This document shows positions 1-9,244 of a stretch of DNA of 64,000 nt, in pieces. The DNA comes from Streptomyces luteolus (GTDB lineage Bacteria; Actinomycetota; Actinomycetes; Streptomycetales; Streptomycetaceae), in assembly GCF_029968015.1 (NCBI RefSeq), contig NZ_JASCIS010000018.1, positions 100,733 to 164,732 on the forward strand, read 5' to 3'. The notes under the pieces are model-generated. The model was given only the letters and a program-made list of their open reading frames with translations. It had not been told where the DNA came from and ran no database searches. The position numbers and the translations under genes are program-made. Within the stretch, counting starts at the first letter, position 1; each line of letters starts with the position of its first letter.

Positions 1-145
1 GTTCTGGTGGGACCGGATCCGCAGGCCCCTGCGCAACTCCCGCGTCTGGCTCACCCGCGGACTGCACCACGACTCTGCCCGGCCGGGATTCCGACTGCCG
101 TGGTGGCCCCGCTGGCCCCGCCACGTCACGGGCCGGGCTACCGGG

Positions 146-686
146 TCAGTCGGTAGCGAAGCAGCCGGGCTCGGGCGTCTGTTGCTGACAGGCCAGAGCC
201 GTCGCGAGGGTCTCGTCCGACAGCTCGTCCGCGTCCGTGTAGGCGGCGGCCCCGCTTCCGAAGCGCTTGGCCGTCCGCTCCAGTGCGGCCACGGCCTTGA
301 GGGCGGCAACCGGGGAGTCCTGCACGAGACGGTCCAACTGCCCCTCGATCTGCTCCAGCAGGGTGGTCACCTCGTCGGGCAGTGGGACAGTTCGCGCCTC
401 CACCTCGTTCAGGTGCTTCTCCCAGTCGGCCAAGGGCTCGGGTGAGGGGAAGTCCTGGCACGAAGGAGTCGACCTGGTCCCAGTCGATCGGATACTCCGT
501 CTCACCCCGCTACCCGCACGAGCACGCGGCACGGGCCCTCGCGGCCATGGGCCTGTTCAACTGGCCTCGGTAGGCCCACCACTCGCGCGTCTCATAGAAG
601 TTGGACCCGCTCCCCGGGCCCAGGTACGCCTTCTTCGGTTCGTTTCCGTCCGCAAGGACGGCGGCGCTCGTCCAGCGCTCGCTGAT
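146..686 (-). pseudogene. Decayed hypothetical gene (nonsense plus frameshift)
   Basis: Read on the minus strand, the 5' part gives protein-like text containing GPGSGSNFYETREWWAYRG, then ACSCG followed by an in-frame TAG at 510-512 where TGG (Trp) would give CSCGWRGETEYPIDWDQVD. After that, near 445-470, the frame slips by one into FPSPEPLADWEKHLNEVEA, which runs to a stop at 146-148. I recognise the CSCGWRGE..YPIDW pattern as typical of an uncharacterised Streptomyces protein but cannot name its function. No good start codon is visible; the last coherent codon is ATC at 684-686, perhaps a former ATG. The 3' part alone (GTG at 530-532) stays open for 128 codons but begins out of frame. Called a pseudogene because two independent lesions interrupt one family-like sequence. 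Confidence 0.6.
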
Positions 687-887
687 CGGTCGCTACAACG
701 AGCTTGCTGAGGGCGTGTGTTGACGCTCAACCCCGGCGAGTCGGGGCACTACCCGAGCACGTCCGGTCGGCACTCTGGGAGCGGGATGAGAATCCCGATG
801 TCTGAATGTTTCGGTCCCTGCCGAAGAACGCTGCGCTCTGCCCACGGCGGTGTGAGGATGCCCCGAACAACACACGCAGGGGGAAAA

Positions 888-1466
888 ATGGCGATCAAGA
901 AGGTGCTCGCGCGTACGTCGATAGTCGCCCTTCTGACGGCGAGCGGAGTCGTGGTGGGGACTGGCTTGGCCGTGGCCGGGGATGGCGACGGCTCGCCCGG
1001 CGGGACATTCGCTCCGGTGGCGGATGACTACGGCGGCGGCTATTCAACCGCACTGAAGCCTGTGGATGGTGGCTCCGCCGACGGCACGGGCGTCGCGCCG
1101 TCGGGTGACGGGCACGGCGCCCCTGGAGCCGGGTTGGCTCCGCTGGGTGATGACCACGGCTCGCCGACCAGCGGCGTCGCGCTCATGGGTGACGAATCCG
1201 GCTCGCCCGGTGGCGGGAGCATGGCGCTGACCGGTGACGGGGACGGAGCCCCAGGCGCCGGGATGTCACCCCCCGTCAGCGAGTGGGACGTCGGCACTAT
1301 GGAAGCCGGTAACGGTTCACCCGTGGGCGGCCCTGCGCCTATGAGTGAGAGCGACGGGGCGCCAGGTGAGACAGGTCTGGTACCGATGGGCGAGAACGAA
1401 GGCGCGCTCGGCGGGGCTGGCGTGTCTCCGCTGTTCGACGGCGATGGCGAGGGGGACGACTACTAG
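888..1466 (+). CDS. Secreted acidic protein with imperfect 14-residue repeats
   Basis: 192 aa. The ATG at 888 follows a purine-rich GGGGGAAAA. Residues 1-30 form a signal peptide: MAIKK, a hydrophobic stretch and an AVAG cleavage region. The mature part is Gly/Asp/Pro-rich and strongly acidic. It is built of about ten degenerate units of roughly 14 residues resembling D-x-D/H-G-A/S-P-x-x-G-x-x-P-L/M-G (for example DGHGAPGAGLAPLG and DDHGSPTSGVALMG). It contains no cysteine and no catalytic motif. I do not recognise the family. The DGDG and DGHG patches could bind divalent cations, which is inference only. It is convergent with the next gene, with a 38-bp gap. Confidence 0.7.
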   Translation: MAIKKVLARTSIVALLTASGVVVGTGLAVAGDGDGSPGGTFAPVADDYGGGYSTALKPVDGGSADGTGVAPSGDGHGAPGAGLAPLGDDHGSPTSGVALMGDESGSPGGGSMALTGDGDGAPGAGMSPPVSEWDVGTMEAGNGSPVGGPAPMSESDGAPGETGLVPMGENEGALGGAGVSPLFDGDGEGDDY

Positions 1467-1504
1467 AGCTCCATCAGTCACTGGCGACGGCTTCGGGCTA
1501 CGCA

Positions 1505-1978
1505 TCAGGTGGCTGCGGTCGGCCAGAACTGCACCAGAAGCCACGCTTCCGGCTCACTGACCGCGTCATCGTCGAGGTCGTCGGCCTCTTCGTCGTACGC
1601 GAAGGGCACATCGCTCAGCTTCCAGGAGGCCCTCGCCCGCCACCGGCCTGGCCACGGGAGGTCGATCGCCTCGGCGCCGCCCGCAGCGATCAGGTTCTGC
1701 CCCAGGTGACCGCTCGGGGCATCCAGGACGAAGTCACCACCGCGGTCCCAGGCGCCCCCGTCGAGGGGAGCCTCGCCATCCCAGACCTGCAGCCGCAACT
1801 CCAGCCTGATGACCTCCTCCTCGCACTGGAAGAGGACCTTTCCCGGGGTGGTGGTGAACCACTCGTCCCCTCCCTGTGGCAGCGGCGGCGCCTCGCGACC
1901 AGCCTGCACATCTTCAAGGCCCAGCAGGCGGTGGTCCATGGTCGACTGGTGCACGCGCTCTTCCAGTATCCGTGCCAC
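1505..1978 (-). CDS. Hypothetical cytosolic protein
   Basis: 157 aa from GTG at 1978, chosen because GGTGAGGAAG lies just upstream; an in-frame start 20 codons earlier (2038) lacks a good ribosome site. The start reads VARILEERVHQSTMDHRLLG. The protein is acidic with alternating hydrophobic residues (VIRLELRLQVWDG and EAWLLVQFWPTA), suggesting a beta-rich fold. It has no signal peptide, membrane segment or recognised catalytic motif. Codon use is typical of the genome. Function unknown; the neighbours give no clue. Confidence 0.65.
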   Translation of the reverse strand: MARILEERVHQSTMDHRLLGLEDVQAGREAPPLPQGGDEWFTTTPGKVLFQCEEEVIRLELRLQVWDGEAPLDGGAWDRGGDFVLDAPSGHLGQNLIAAGGAEAIDLPWPGRWRARASWKLSDVPFAYDEEADDLDDDAVSEPEAWLLVQFWPTAAT

Positions 1979-2160
1979 TCGTAACTCTTCCTCACCCTTC
2001 CTCGACTCATCTGCTCGCCCTGAGCGCGCTCCGGGCATCGCGACCGCGCACGGCCTGAGTCTCCCGACTTCGGGTGGGCCGCCCCGAGTTCGGGCGCGGC
2101 GAGGTCATGTGTGGCTCAAGCCGGGCCGTATCGCCCTTGCCTCTTCGGCTGTCACGGCGG

Positions 2161-2607
2161 TCAGTCCTCGTCGAGGATCCTGTCGAGGGCGTTGTCGAGG
2201 GCATCGTCGATCCCGCCCAGGATTGCCTCAGAGCCGAACGGGACCAGAGCATGGGTGTATTCGAGGTACTGGAGCAGAGCCCTGTGATCAACGTGCAGCA
2301 ACGTTTCGCCATCCAGCTCGCGGACCCGGATCCGGACCTGTAAGTCCAGTCCGTCGAAGGCTTCGGGCTCCACTGCCACTGCCCCGATTCCGGCCGCACC
2401 GGTCAGGCCGGCGGACAGTAGGTCGCGCGAGAGGCGCCACTTGCTGCTGTCCGTGTCGGGTGCTGATGTGCTGACGGTGACCACGTACGGATTATTGGCG
2501 CTGAAGCGTAAGTGCACGTCACACGGCACGAGTTCGGCCCCTTGGCTGATGGCGCCCTTTGCGACGGCATCGAGCTTCTCATTGCCTCGGTACTCACTGG
2601 GGATCAC
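2161..2607 (-). CDS. SsgA-family sporulation/cell division regulator
   Basis: 148 aa. Residues about 28-125 match the SsgA-like (SALP) layout: DVHLRFSANNPYVVTVS, then KWRLSRDLLSAGL, a VAVEPE turn, and the C-terminal LHVDHRALLQYLEYTHALVP. SALPs are small actinomycete proteins that help place division and sporulation septa and control autolysis; SsgA and SsgB are the known members. It starts at GTG 2605-2607. It stands alone, with about 500 bp of non-coding DNA upstream. Which SALP subfamily it belongs to cannot be told here. Confidence 0.8.
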   Translation of the reverse strand: MIPSEYRGNEKLDAVAKGAISQGAELVPCDVHLRFSANNPYVVTVSTSAPDTDSSKWRLSRDLLSAGLTGAAGIGAVAVEPEAFDGLDLQVRIRVRELDGETLLHVDHRALLQYLEYTHALVPFGSEAILGGIDDALDNALDRILDED

Positions 2608-3089
2608 TTCGGTCCGCCCTTCGCGCCGGTAGCTGTTTCCGTTGTATGGAATCGGTGTTCCACGCCATCGAACCTAGCTCTGGCCGGCGCTCATGTTCGG
2701 CATATGCCGGAAGGGCAGTCGGTTGACTCAACTCCTTCACATGACGTTCGGGACGAGTCGCACCTGAGGTAAAAGATCACGGATGTTGGCACAGCCATGA
2801 GGCCTGCTCACTGCCGTCGGTTCACACCAACGCCCCCTGCCGCAAGGGATCCGTGTCACCCCGCATGCCGGCCCATCACACATATCCCCGCTGGCCACCG
2901 GATACGACGAGTACCAGCGTCACGGCCCGTGCGGGGGCGCAGCGCGAGCGCGCGGAGCTGCTTGCGGCCGCGTACGCGGAGCTGGAGGGGAGTTGTGCGT
3001 CGGCTGAGGCGGTGCTGTATATGCGGCTGGCGCCGCGTGGCTGCGGCGCTTCGGGGCCGGCCCCCGGACCCCGCTCCTCAAACGCCGGA
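2608..3089. other. Intergenic region without a convincing gene
   Basis: About 480 bp between the divergently oriented SsgA-like gene and the 3' end of the oxygenase gene. The left part presumably holds the promoter of the SsgA-like gene. Around 2930-3020 a plus-strand reading gives RERAELLAAAYAELEG, which looks like a short stretch of former coding sequence, but no start, ribosome site or family supports a gene. The right part holds a repeated intergenic element (3019-3046). Confidence 0.5.
3019..3046. repeat. 28-bp intergenic repeat, copy 1
   Basis: These 28 bp (beginning atatgcggctggcgcc) recur exactly as the reverse complement at 13330-13357. Both copies lie outside genes, close to the 3' end of a gene. 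This copy is followed by a GC-rich stretch containing cgccggaggggctga, itself related to the small repeats at 11132-11189. Such sequences are scattered through Streptomyces intergenic DNA as far as I recall. Confidence 0.75.
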
Positions 3090-3109
3090 GGGGCTGATCC
3101 TTCAGCCCC
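3090..3109 (-). terminator. Hairpin after oxygenase gene
   Basis: GGGGCTGA / TCAGCCCC with a 4-nt loop, ending 2 bp from the stop codon of the minus-strand gene at 3112. No T-run is present, as is usual in high-GC actinomycetes. Confidence 0.55.
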
Positions 3110-3111
3110 GG

Positions 3112-3987
3112 TCAACTCTCGTCCGGCAGCGGTCGCAACGGGCGCGTATGGGTCCACCCCGGACCGAGGTCGTCGAGCGTGTAACCGAAGGGATACGAGC
3201 GGGGCTTGGGCAGGCGGGGCCATCGCTCGGGCCGCGCCGGGAGCAGCCGTACGACATGGGCCCGCAGGCGCAGCGCCCCCGCGGCGAGACGACGCACCCC
3301 ACACGGCTGCGGGGGATAGCCGAGGGCGCGCAGCAGCGGCTCGTCAAGGAGGGCCAGCGTGAAGCGGGTGACCAGCGGACGCAGGGGCCGCGGGTACCAG
3401 GACGCGCTCGTGCGGAACGTGGCCCGGGCGACACGGTGGTTGGCGGGGGCGTACGCGAAGTGCCGGTGCTCGTACGCGTCGAGGAGCCGCTCGAAGCCCG
3501 CGTACGTCGACGGGGCGTCCTCGATGTTCATCAACTGCGCCATCTTGTGGCCGACCAGGGCCAGGGACTCGGTCTCGTTCGCGCACAGCCCGCGCCAGCC
3601 GAAGCGGTCGATCCAGCGCGCCGGGCCGACGACCGTGGTGGCGAGGACGTACAGGAAGTCCTCGTTGCGGATGTTGTACCGGTCGTGGACGCGGTTGAGG
3701 TGGCGGGCGGCGGCACGGCCGCGCTCCGAGTCGAAGCCGTCCTGCGCCATCTCGTGGGCGAACAGGATCGTGTCGTCGTACCGCTTCTGGCCCGCGTGCT
3801 CGAACTCGCCCGTGGCGTCGAGGAGTCGGGAGATGCGGGGCACGCCATAGTCGCGGATGAAGGCGAGGCCGATGCCCTGCATGTAGTCCCAGGGGAACTC
3901 GTACTGCGAGATGAGCTTGTGTATCCGCTCGTAGTCGCGCTGCGGGTCCATGCCGCGGATCGCCCGCAGCCTGCTGTAGCGCCCCAT
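3112..3987 (-). CDS. Oxygenase MpaB family protein (DUF2236)
   Basis: 291 aa from ATG 3987, preceded by GGAGGAACCGGCC. The sequence fits the MpaB/Lcp-type DUF2236 family, mostly helical heme-dependent oxygenases such as the latex clearing protein and MpaB/MpaB'. Visible family-like segments are ISRLLDATGEFEHAGQKR, the HLNRVHDRYNI histidine region and LALVGHKMAQLMNI. No signal peptide is present, so it is probably cytosolic. The stop codon abuts a hairpin. The upstream neighbour, a secreted aminopeptidase 74 bp away in the same direction, suggests no functional link. The substrate is unknown. Confidence 0.75.
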   Translation of the reverse strand: MGRYSRLRAIRGMDPQRDYERIHKLISQYEFPWDYMQGIGLAFIRDYGVPRISRLLDATGEFEHAGQKRYDDTILFAHEMAQDGFDSERGRAAARHLNRVHDRYNIRNEDFLYVLATTVVGPARWIDRFGWRGLCANETESLALVGHKMAQLMNIEDAPSTYAGFERLLDAYEHRHFAYAPANHRVARATFRTSASWYPRPLRPLVTRFTLALLDEPLLRALGYPPQPCGVRRLAAGALRLRAHVVRLLPARPERWPRLPKPRSYPFGYTLDDLGPGWTHTRPLRPLPDES

Positions 3988-4061
3988 GGCCGGTTCCTCC
4001 CCGTGCACATGCGCCAGGACGGCGCACCCGAAGGTACGTCGTCCTGGCGCGAGTTGACACC

Positions 4062-5582
4062 TCAGTGCTCGTGGACCGTGTTCGTCCGGGCGATCTTCTT
4101 CCAGGACTTCGGCTGCTCCGCCTCGGCGGCACGCGAGACGCCCGCCCCCGCCGCGGCCGGGGCGGACGGCTTGCCCGGCTCGTACAGCCAGGTGTCGAAC
4201 AGCGCGGCGAGGGGCTTGCCGGAGACCTTCTCCGCGTACTTCACGAAGTCGGAGACCTTGGCGTTGCCGTAGGCGTGCTCGGTCGGCCAGCCCTTGAGGA
4301 TCTCGAAGAACGCCTTGCCGCCGACCTCGTTGCGCAGCGCCTGCACGGCGAGCGCGCCGCGGTCGTACACCGCGATGTCGAACTGGTTCTCCGGGCCCGG
4401 GTCGCCCGGCTTCACCGTCCAGAACGGGTCGTCGGCCGGGTGCGAGGCGTACACGTAGTCGGCGAGCTCCTGGGCCGTGCCCTCGCCCTCCTTCTCCGAC
4501 CAGAGCCACTGGCTGTAGCGGGCGAAGCCCTCGTTGACCCAGATGTCCTTCCAGCCGTCGACCGAGACGCTGTCGCCGTACCACTGGTGCGCCAACTCGT
4601 GTACGACGACGGAGACGTTGGAGCCGGACGCGAACTGCTTCGGGCTGTAGAACGGCCGGGTCTGGGTCTCCAGGGCGTAGCCGCTCGTCACGTTCGGGAC
4701 GTAGCCGCCGAGCGCGTTGAACGGGTACGGGCCGAAGACCTCCTCCAGCCACTCCGCGACTTCCCCGGTCCGCTCGATGCTCGCCTTCGCCGCGCCCTCG
4801 TGCTCGCCCAGGTCCTTGCTGTACGCGTTGAGGACCGGCAGTCCGCCCGCCGTCTTGTCCGTCGTGATGTCGAACTTGCCGACCGCGAGCGTCGCCAGGT
4901 ACGAGGCCTGCGGCTTGTCCGAACGCCAGCTGTAGCGCGTCCAGTCGAGGCCGACGGGCCGGGTGGACCGCAGCACGCCGTTGCTGATCGCCTGTGTGCC
5001 GTTCGGCACCTGGACCGAGACGTCGTACGTGGCCTTGTCCAGCGGGTGGTCGTTGGACGGGAACCACCACACGGCGGAGTCCGGCTCCTGCGCGGCGACG
5101 CCGCCGTCGGGGGTGCGGTGCCAGGCCGTCCAGCCGTTGATCTCAAGGTCGGACGGCTTGCCCGCGTACTTCACGACGACCGTGATCTCACTGCCCTTCG
5201 GCAGCGGTGCGGCTGGGGTGATCTCCACCTCCTGGTCGCCGGAGAAGGTCACGCGGGCCTTCTTGCCGTTGACCCGCACCTCGCTGACGTCCAGGCCGAA
5301 GTCCAGGTTGAACCGGGACAGGTCCTGCTTCGTGGTGGCGAGGATCGTCGCCGTGCCCTCCAACAGGTCCGACTTCGGCTGGTACTTGAGCCGCAGGTCG
5401 TAGTGCGCGACGTCGTAGCCGCCGTTGCCGCTCGCCGGGTAGTAGGGGTCGCCGATGCCCGGTGCGCCCGGCTCGCTGTGTTTTCCGGGGGACGCCCCCG
5501 GACCCCCGGCGGCGGCCGACGCCGGGATCGCCAGCATCAGGGCGGCCACGGACGCGCCGGGGACGATCAGTCTGCGGTGCAC
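4062..5582 (-). CDS. Secreted M1-family metallo-aminopeptidase
   Basis: 506 aa with an N-terminal signal peptide (MHRRLIVPGASVAALML, then ASAAAG). The zinc motif is HELAH at residues 328-332 with the third ligand E351 in WVNEGFA, the spacing typical of M1 (gluzincin) peptidases; YDRGAL supplies the expected catalytic tyrosine. The substrate-anchoring GxMEN motif is replaced by SGYALETQ, as in some secreted actinobacterial members. The C-terminus ends in an Ala/Pro-rich tail. It would remove N-terminal residues from peptides outside the cell. It is divergent from the X-Pro peptidase gene with 244 bp between them, so the two may share an upstream control region. Confidence 0.9.
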   Translation of the reverse strand: MHRRLIVPGASVAALMLAIPASAAAGGPGASPGKHSEPGAPGIGDPYYPASGNGGYDVAHYDLRLKYQPKSDLLEGTATILATTKQDLSRFNLDFGLDVSEVRVNGKKARVTFSGDQEVEITPAAPLPKGSEITVVVKYAGKPSDLEINGWTAWHRTPDGGVAAQEPDSAVWWFPSNDHPLDKATYDVSVQVPNGTQAISNGVLRSTRPVGLDWTRYSWRSDKPQASYLATLAVGKFDITTDKTAGGLPVLNAYSKDLGEHEGAAKASIERTGEVAEWLEEVFGPYPFNALGGYVPNVTSGYALETQTRPFYSPKQFASGSNVSVVVHELAHQWYGDSVSVDGWKDIWVNEGFARYSQWLWSEKEGEGTAQELADYVYASHPADDPFWTVKPGDPGPENQFDIAVYDRGALAVQALRNEVGGKAFFEILKGWPTEHAYGNAKVSDFVKYAEKVSGKPLAALFDTWLYEPGKPSAPAAAGAGVSRAAEAEQPKSWKKIARTNTVHEH

Positions 5583-5826
5583 GGTAGCTCCAAGTCATGG
5601 TGGGGGGTGGTCGGTTGAGCGCGGCGGCCGGATGGGTGTGCGACCGTCCGCGTCTCCCGGAGCCTATTCAGCCCCGTACGCCCCGGTCATGTCCATGGCC
5701 TCTTCCGTCACATGACTGCCATCCGGCCGACATGTGCCACTTCGTCCCGCACTCCTGACATCGAGCCCCAGGAAGACCACGACTGACCTCTTTTGTACGG
5801 GAGTTGACCCAGGTACGTTCCCGCAC

Positions 5827-7797
5827 ATGCCTCTGCCGATACGTGTGCGGGATCTTCGCCTGATACGTGCGCTGCTGCTCGCGGGAGCACTCCTCGCGAC
5901 GCTGCTCACACCGCTCTCCCCGGCCTACGCCGACAGCCACGCCGCCCGGGAGAGCAAGCCCGTCCACTCGTACGAGAACGCCGTACGCGAGTCCGTCTGG
6001 GTCGACACCCGGATCGACGGGGACGGCGACGGCAGGACCGACCGGGTCGCGGCCGACATCATCCGGCCCCGCGAACCCGCGCGGCAGGGCCGCGAGATCC
6101 CCGTGATCATGGACGCCAGCCCGTACTACCAGTGCTGCGGGCGCGGCAACGAGAGCCAGAAGAAGACGTACGACGAACACGGGAACGTCGTCCGGTTCCC
6201 GCTGTACCTCGACAACTACTTCGTGCCGCGCGGCTACGCCTTCGTCGCCGTCGACCTCGCCGGAACCAGCCGCTCCGACGGCTGCGTGGACGTCGGCGGC
6301 CGCTCCGACGTGCAGTCCGCCAAGGCCGTCGTCGACTGGCTGAACGGCCGCGCCAAGGGCTACACCACCCGCACCGGCGGGGAACGCGCGCGGGCCGACT
6401 GGTCCAACGGCCGCACCGGCATGATCGGCAAGAGCTACGACGGCACGGTCGCCAACGGCGTCGCCGCCACCGGGGTCGAGGGCCTGGAGACCATCGTCCC
6501 GATCGGCGCGATCTCCTCCTGGTACGACTACTACTTCCAGCAGGGCGCGCCCCTCTACGACTCCGGGCCCGAGTGGCTCTCGGACTACGTGGAGAGCCCG
6601 GCGGCCCGCGCCCGCTGCGGTGCCGTGCAGCAGCGGCTCATCGACGGGGCGCCCCGCAGCGGCGACTGGACCGGCCTGTGGCAGGAGCGGGACCACGTCC
6701 CCGACGCGGACCGGGTGAAGGCCAGTGTCTTCCTCGTCCACGGCATGCAGGACCTGAACGTCCGCGCCAAGCACTTCGGGCAGTGGTGGGACGCCCTCGG
6801 CGAGGCCGGGGTCGAGCGGAAGATCTGGCTGAGCCAGACCGGCCACGTCGACCCCTTCGACTTCCGCCGGGAGGACTGGGTGCGCACCCTGCACCGCTGG
6901 TTCGACCATGAACTCCTCGGCTACGACAACGGCATCGATGAGGAGCCGATGGCCGACATCGAGCGCGCCCCCGGCCGGTGGACGACCGACCGGCACTGGC
7001 CGCCGCGCGCCACCGGCACCGTGCGCCTGCACCCCGGCAAGGGCGAGCAGCCCGGCGTCGGCACCCTCGGTCCGAAGCGTGCCCCGGTCGGCGCCGTGGA
7101 GAGCTTCACGGACGACCCGAAGCGCGGCGAGGCGGACTGGGCGGCGCAGGTGGACAAGTCGACACCGGACAAGGCCTCCTTCGTCACCGGACCGCTCACC
7201 AAGGACCTGCGGCTCTCCGGCTCCTCGCGGATCACCGTCACGGCCACCCCGAACGCGACGAGCGCCCACCTGTCGGCCGTCCTCGTCGACCTCGGCCCCG
7301 ACTACACCGCCGTCGGCGAAGGCATCAACACCCTGGCCGAGCGCACCTGTTGGGGTGCCGCACGCCCCGGCGACAGCCCCTGCTACAAGGAGACCGAGGC
7401 CGACACCGCCGACGTCGACTTCACCGTCTTCGCCCGCGGCTGGGCCGACCTCGGCACGTACGCCGACCCGGAGCGGGGCCGCCCGCTCACCCCGGGCAAG
7501 CGGCACACCATCAGCATCGACATCGCCGCGAGCGACCACGTCGTACCGAAGGGCCACCGCCTCGCCCTGATCGTCGCGGGCACCGACGCCGGCCTCATCG
7601 AACCGCCCGCCGCCACCCCGAAGCTGAGCCTCGACCTCGCGCGCACCCAGGCGCGGCTGCCCCTGGTCGGCGGCGCCCGTGCCTTCGCGGCCGCGACCCG
7701 CGGCGCGGCGGACCACCCCTCGCCGCGCGAGAGCCGCTACGAAGGGCTGCACCGCGATCCCGCCGCCGACCGGGTCCCCGGACCGTCCACCGGCTGA
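5827..7797 (+). CDS. Secreted Xaa-Pro dipeptidyl-peptidase (S15)
   Basis: 656 aa from ATG 5827. The signal peptide covers about residues 1-35 (LLLAGALLATLL, ending PAYADS). The S15 hydrolase domain shows the nucleophile in GKSYDG (S203), the acid in HGMQDLNV (D309) and the base in TGHVDPF (H340). It is followed by the C-terminal beta-rich X-Pro domain. It should release X-Pro dipeptides from proline-rich peptides. No ribosome site precedes the ATG, and TACGTT lies 10 bp upstream, so a leaderless transcript is possible. The next gene starts 35 bp downstream and encodes another secreted peptidase, so the pair is likely one operon. Confidence 0.88.
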   Translation: MPLPIRVRDLRLIRALLLAGALLATLLTPLSPAYADSHAARESKPVHSYENAVRESVWVDTRIDGDGDGRTDRVAADIIRPREPARQGREIPVIMDASPYYQCCGRGNESQKKTYDEHGNVVRFPLYLDNYFVPRGYAFVAVDLAGTSRSDGCVDVGGRSDVQSAKAVVDWLNGRAKGYTTRTGGERARADWSNGRTGMIGKSYDGTVANGVAATGVEGLETIVPIGAISSWYDYYFQQGAPLYDSGPEWLSDYVESPAARARCGAVQQRLIDGAPRSGDWTGLWQERDHVPDADRVKASVFLVHGMQDLNVRAKHFGQWWDALGEAGVERKIWLSQTGHVDPFDFRREDWVRTLHRWFDHELLGYDNGIDEEPMADIERAPGRWTTDRHWPPRATGTVRLHPGKGEQPGVGTLGPKRAPVGAVESFTDDPKRGEADWAAQVDKSTPDKASFVTGPLTKDLRLSGSSRITVTATPNATSAHLSAVLVDLGPDYTAVGEGINTLAERTCWGAARPGDSPCYKETEADTADVDFTVFARGWADLGTYADPERGRPLTPGKRHTISIDIAASDHVVPKGHRLALIVAGTDAGLIEPPAATPKLSLDLARTQARLPLVGGARAFAAATRGAADHPSPRESRYEGLHRDPAADRVPGPSTG

Positions 7798-7831
7798 ACC
7801 CCCGTACGAACACAGCAGGGAGGCACCACCC

Positions 7832-9196
7832 TTGAGACCCCGCACCAGCGCCCGCACCCGCACCGACGCGCGCACCCGCACCCGCACCAACGCGCGCACC
7901 CGCGTCCGCACCCTCGCCCTCACCGCCGCCACCGTGCTCGCCGCGCCCCTCCTCGCCGTCCCGGCGACCGCGGCCGACGTCCGGGCGGCGGGGGACGGGC
8001 CCCGCACCGGATTCGAGCTGAGCGACGGCGCCCGCTGGACCAACGGGCCCGAGGAGCAGAGGTTCCTCACCGCGATCGACCGCGCCCACCGCGACGTCAG
8101 CATCGACCGCATCGGCACCACCCAGCAGAACCGCCCCGTGCAGCTCGTCCGTATCGGCGGCGAGCGGCGCACCACCAACACCGTGCTGCTCATCTGCAGC
8201 CAGCACGGCGACGAGCCCTCCGGCCGCGAGGCCTGTCTCACCACCACCCGCGAGCTCGCGGCCGCCGCCGACCACGGCGATGCCCGCACCCGCGCCCTGC
8301 GCCGGAACACCACGTTCCTGATCGTGCCGACCGCCAACCCCGACGGCCGCGCCGCAAACACCCGAGGCAACTCCGACGGCGTCGACATCAACCGCGACCA
8401 CATGGCCCTGAAGACCGCCGAGGGCCGCGCCCTGGCCGCCGTGATCCGCGACGAGCGCCCCGACGTCATCTACGACCTGCACGAGTACGGCGCCACCCCG
8501 CCCTACTACGACAAGGACCTCTTCGACCTCTGGCCGCGCAACCTCAACGTCGCCGACAGCGTGCACGGCGAGGCGCAGACCCTCTCCGGAAAGTACGTCA
8601 GGCCCACCGCCGAGGGCCACGGCCACTCCACCGGCACGTACGGCATCTGGACCGACCCCGTCACCGGCGAGCCGATCAAGCAGACCGCGGGCGACGGCCA
8701 GGAGCGCATCCTGCGCAACGCCTCCGGCATCAAGCACGCGGTCGGCCTCCTGATCGAGAGCCGCGTCGACGCCCTCACCGAGCAGGAGCAGGCCGACGAG
8801 GCGTTCAACAACCGCCGCCGCGTCACCTCCCAGCTCGACGCTCTCGACGGCCTCCTGTCGTACGCGGACGAGCGCGCCGCCCAGATCAGCGCCGCCACCA
8901 CCGCCGCCCGCACCGAGGGCCTCGCCGACCACGGCCCCGTCTACACCGGCGGCGCCGACAACGACCCCGCCGAACCGTCCGAGACCCTCCAGGACCCGCC
9001 TTGCGGCTACCTGCTCGACGCGGACCAGTACGCGGACGTCGGCGACGAGCTGCGGCTGCACGGGATCAAGGTCAAGCGCACCGACGAGGGCGCCTTCGTC
9101 CCCGTACGGCAGTCACTGCGGGCACTCGTGCCGCTGCTCCTCGACGAGCGTGCCGCGTACCACCTCACTGAGGCACGTCCGTTCGAAACTTGCTGA
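7832..9196 (+). CDS. Secreted M14 zinc carboxypeptidase family protein
   Basis: 454 aa from TTG 7832, chosen because CAGGGAGG lies 9 bp upstream. The N-region is an odd run of Arg-Thr dipeptides (ARTRTDARTRTRTN), encoded by cgcacc-type repeats, before a normal hydrophobic core (ALTAATVLAAPLLAV) and ATAADV cleavage region. M14 zinc ligands are seen in CSQHGDEPSGRE (H and E) and DLHEYG (H); the catalytic Glu is probably in VGLLIESR. It cleaves C-terminal residues or acts on a modified peptide. The C-terminal 90 residues contain two cysteines. Confidence 0.85.
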   Translation: MRPRTSARTRTDARTRTRTNARTRVRTLALTAATVLAAPLLAVPATAADVRAAGDGPRTGFELSDGARWTNGPEEQRFLTAIDRAHRDVSIDRIGTTQQNRPVQLVRIGGERRTTNTVLLICSQHGDEPSGREACLTTTRELAAAADHGDARTRALRRNTTFLIVPTANPDGRAANTRGNSDGVDINRDHMALKTAEGRALAAVIRDERPDVIYDLHEYGATPPYYDKDLFDLWPRNLNVADSVHGEAQTLSGKYVRPTAEGHGHSTGTYGIWTDPVTGEPIKQTAGDGQERILRNASGIKHAVGLLIESRVDALTEQEQADEAFNNRRRVTSQLDALDGLLSYADERAAQISAATTAARTEGLADHGPVYTGGADNDPAEPSETLQDPPCGYLLDADQYADVGDELRLHGIKVKRTDEGAFVPVRQSLRALVPLLLDERAAYHLTEARPFETC

Positions 9197-9244
9197 TTGG
9201 GGTAATAGAACAGGCCCATGTGGTAAGGGGTAGCGGTGACTTAA

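Noticed and set aside
2853..3020. Short plus-strand frame with RERAELLAAAYAELEG
   Set aside because: It reads as coding-like for about 25 residues only, has no ribosome site and ends in the intergenic repeat; kept as possible remnant, not a gene.
5668..8469. 933-codon open frame on the minus strand
   Set aside because: It lies opposite two well-identified peptidase genes and reads as low-complexity Gly/Val/Arg text; it is a GC-bias shadow.
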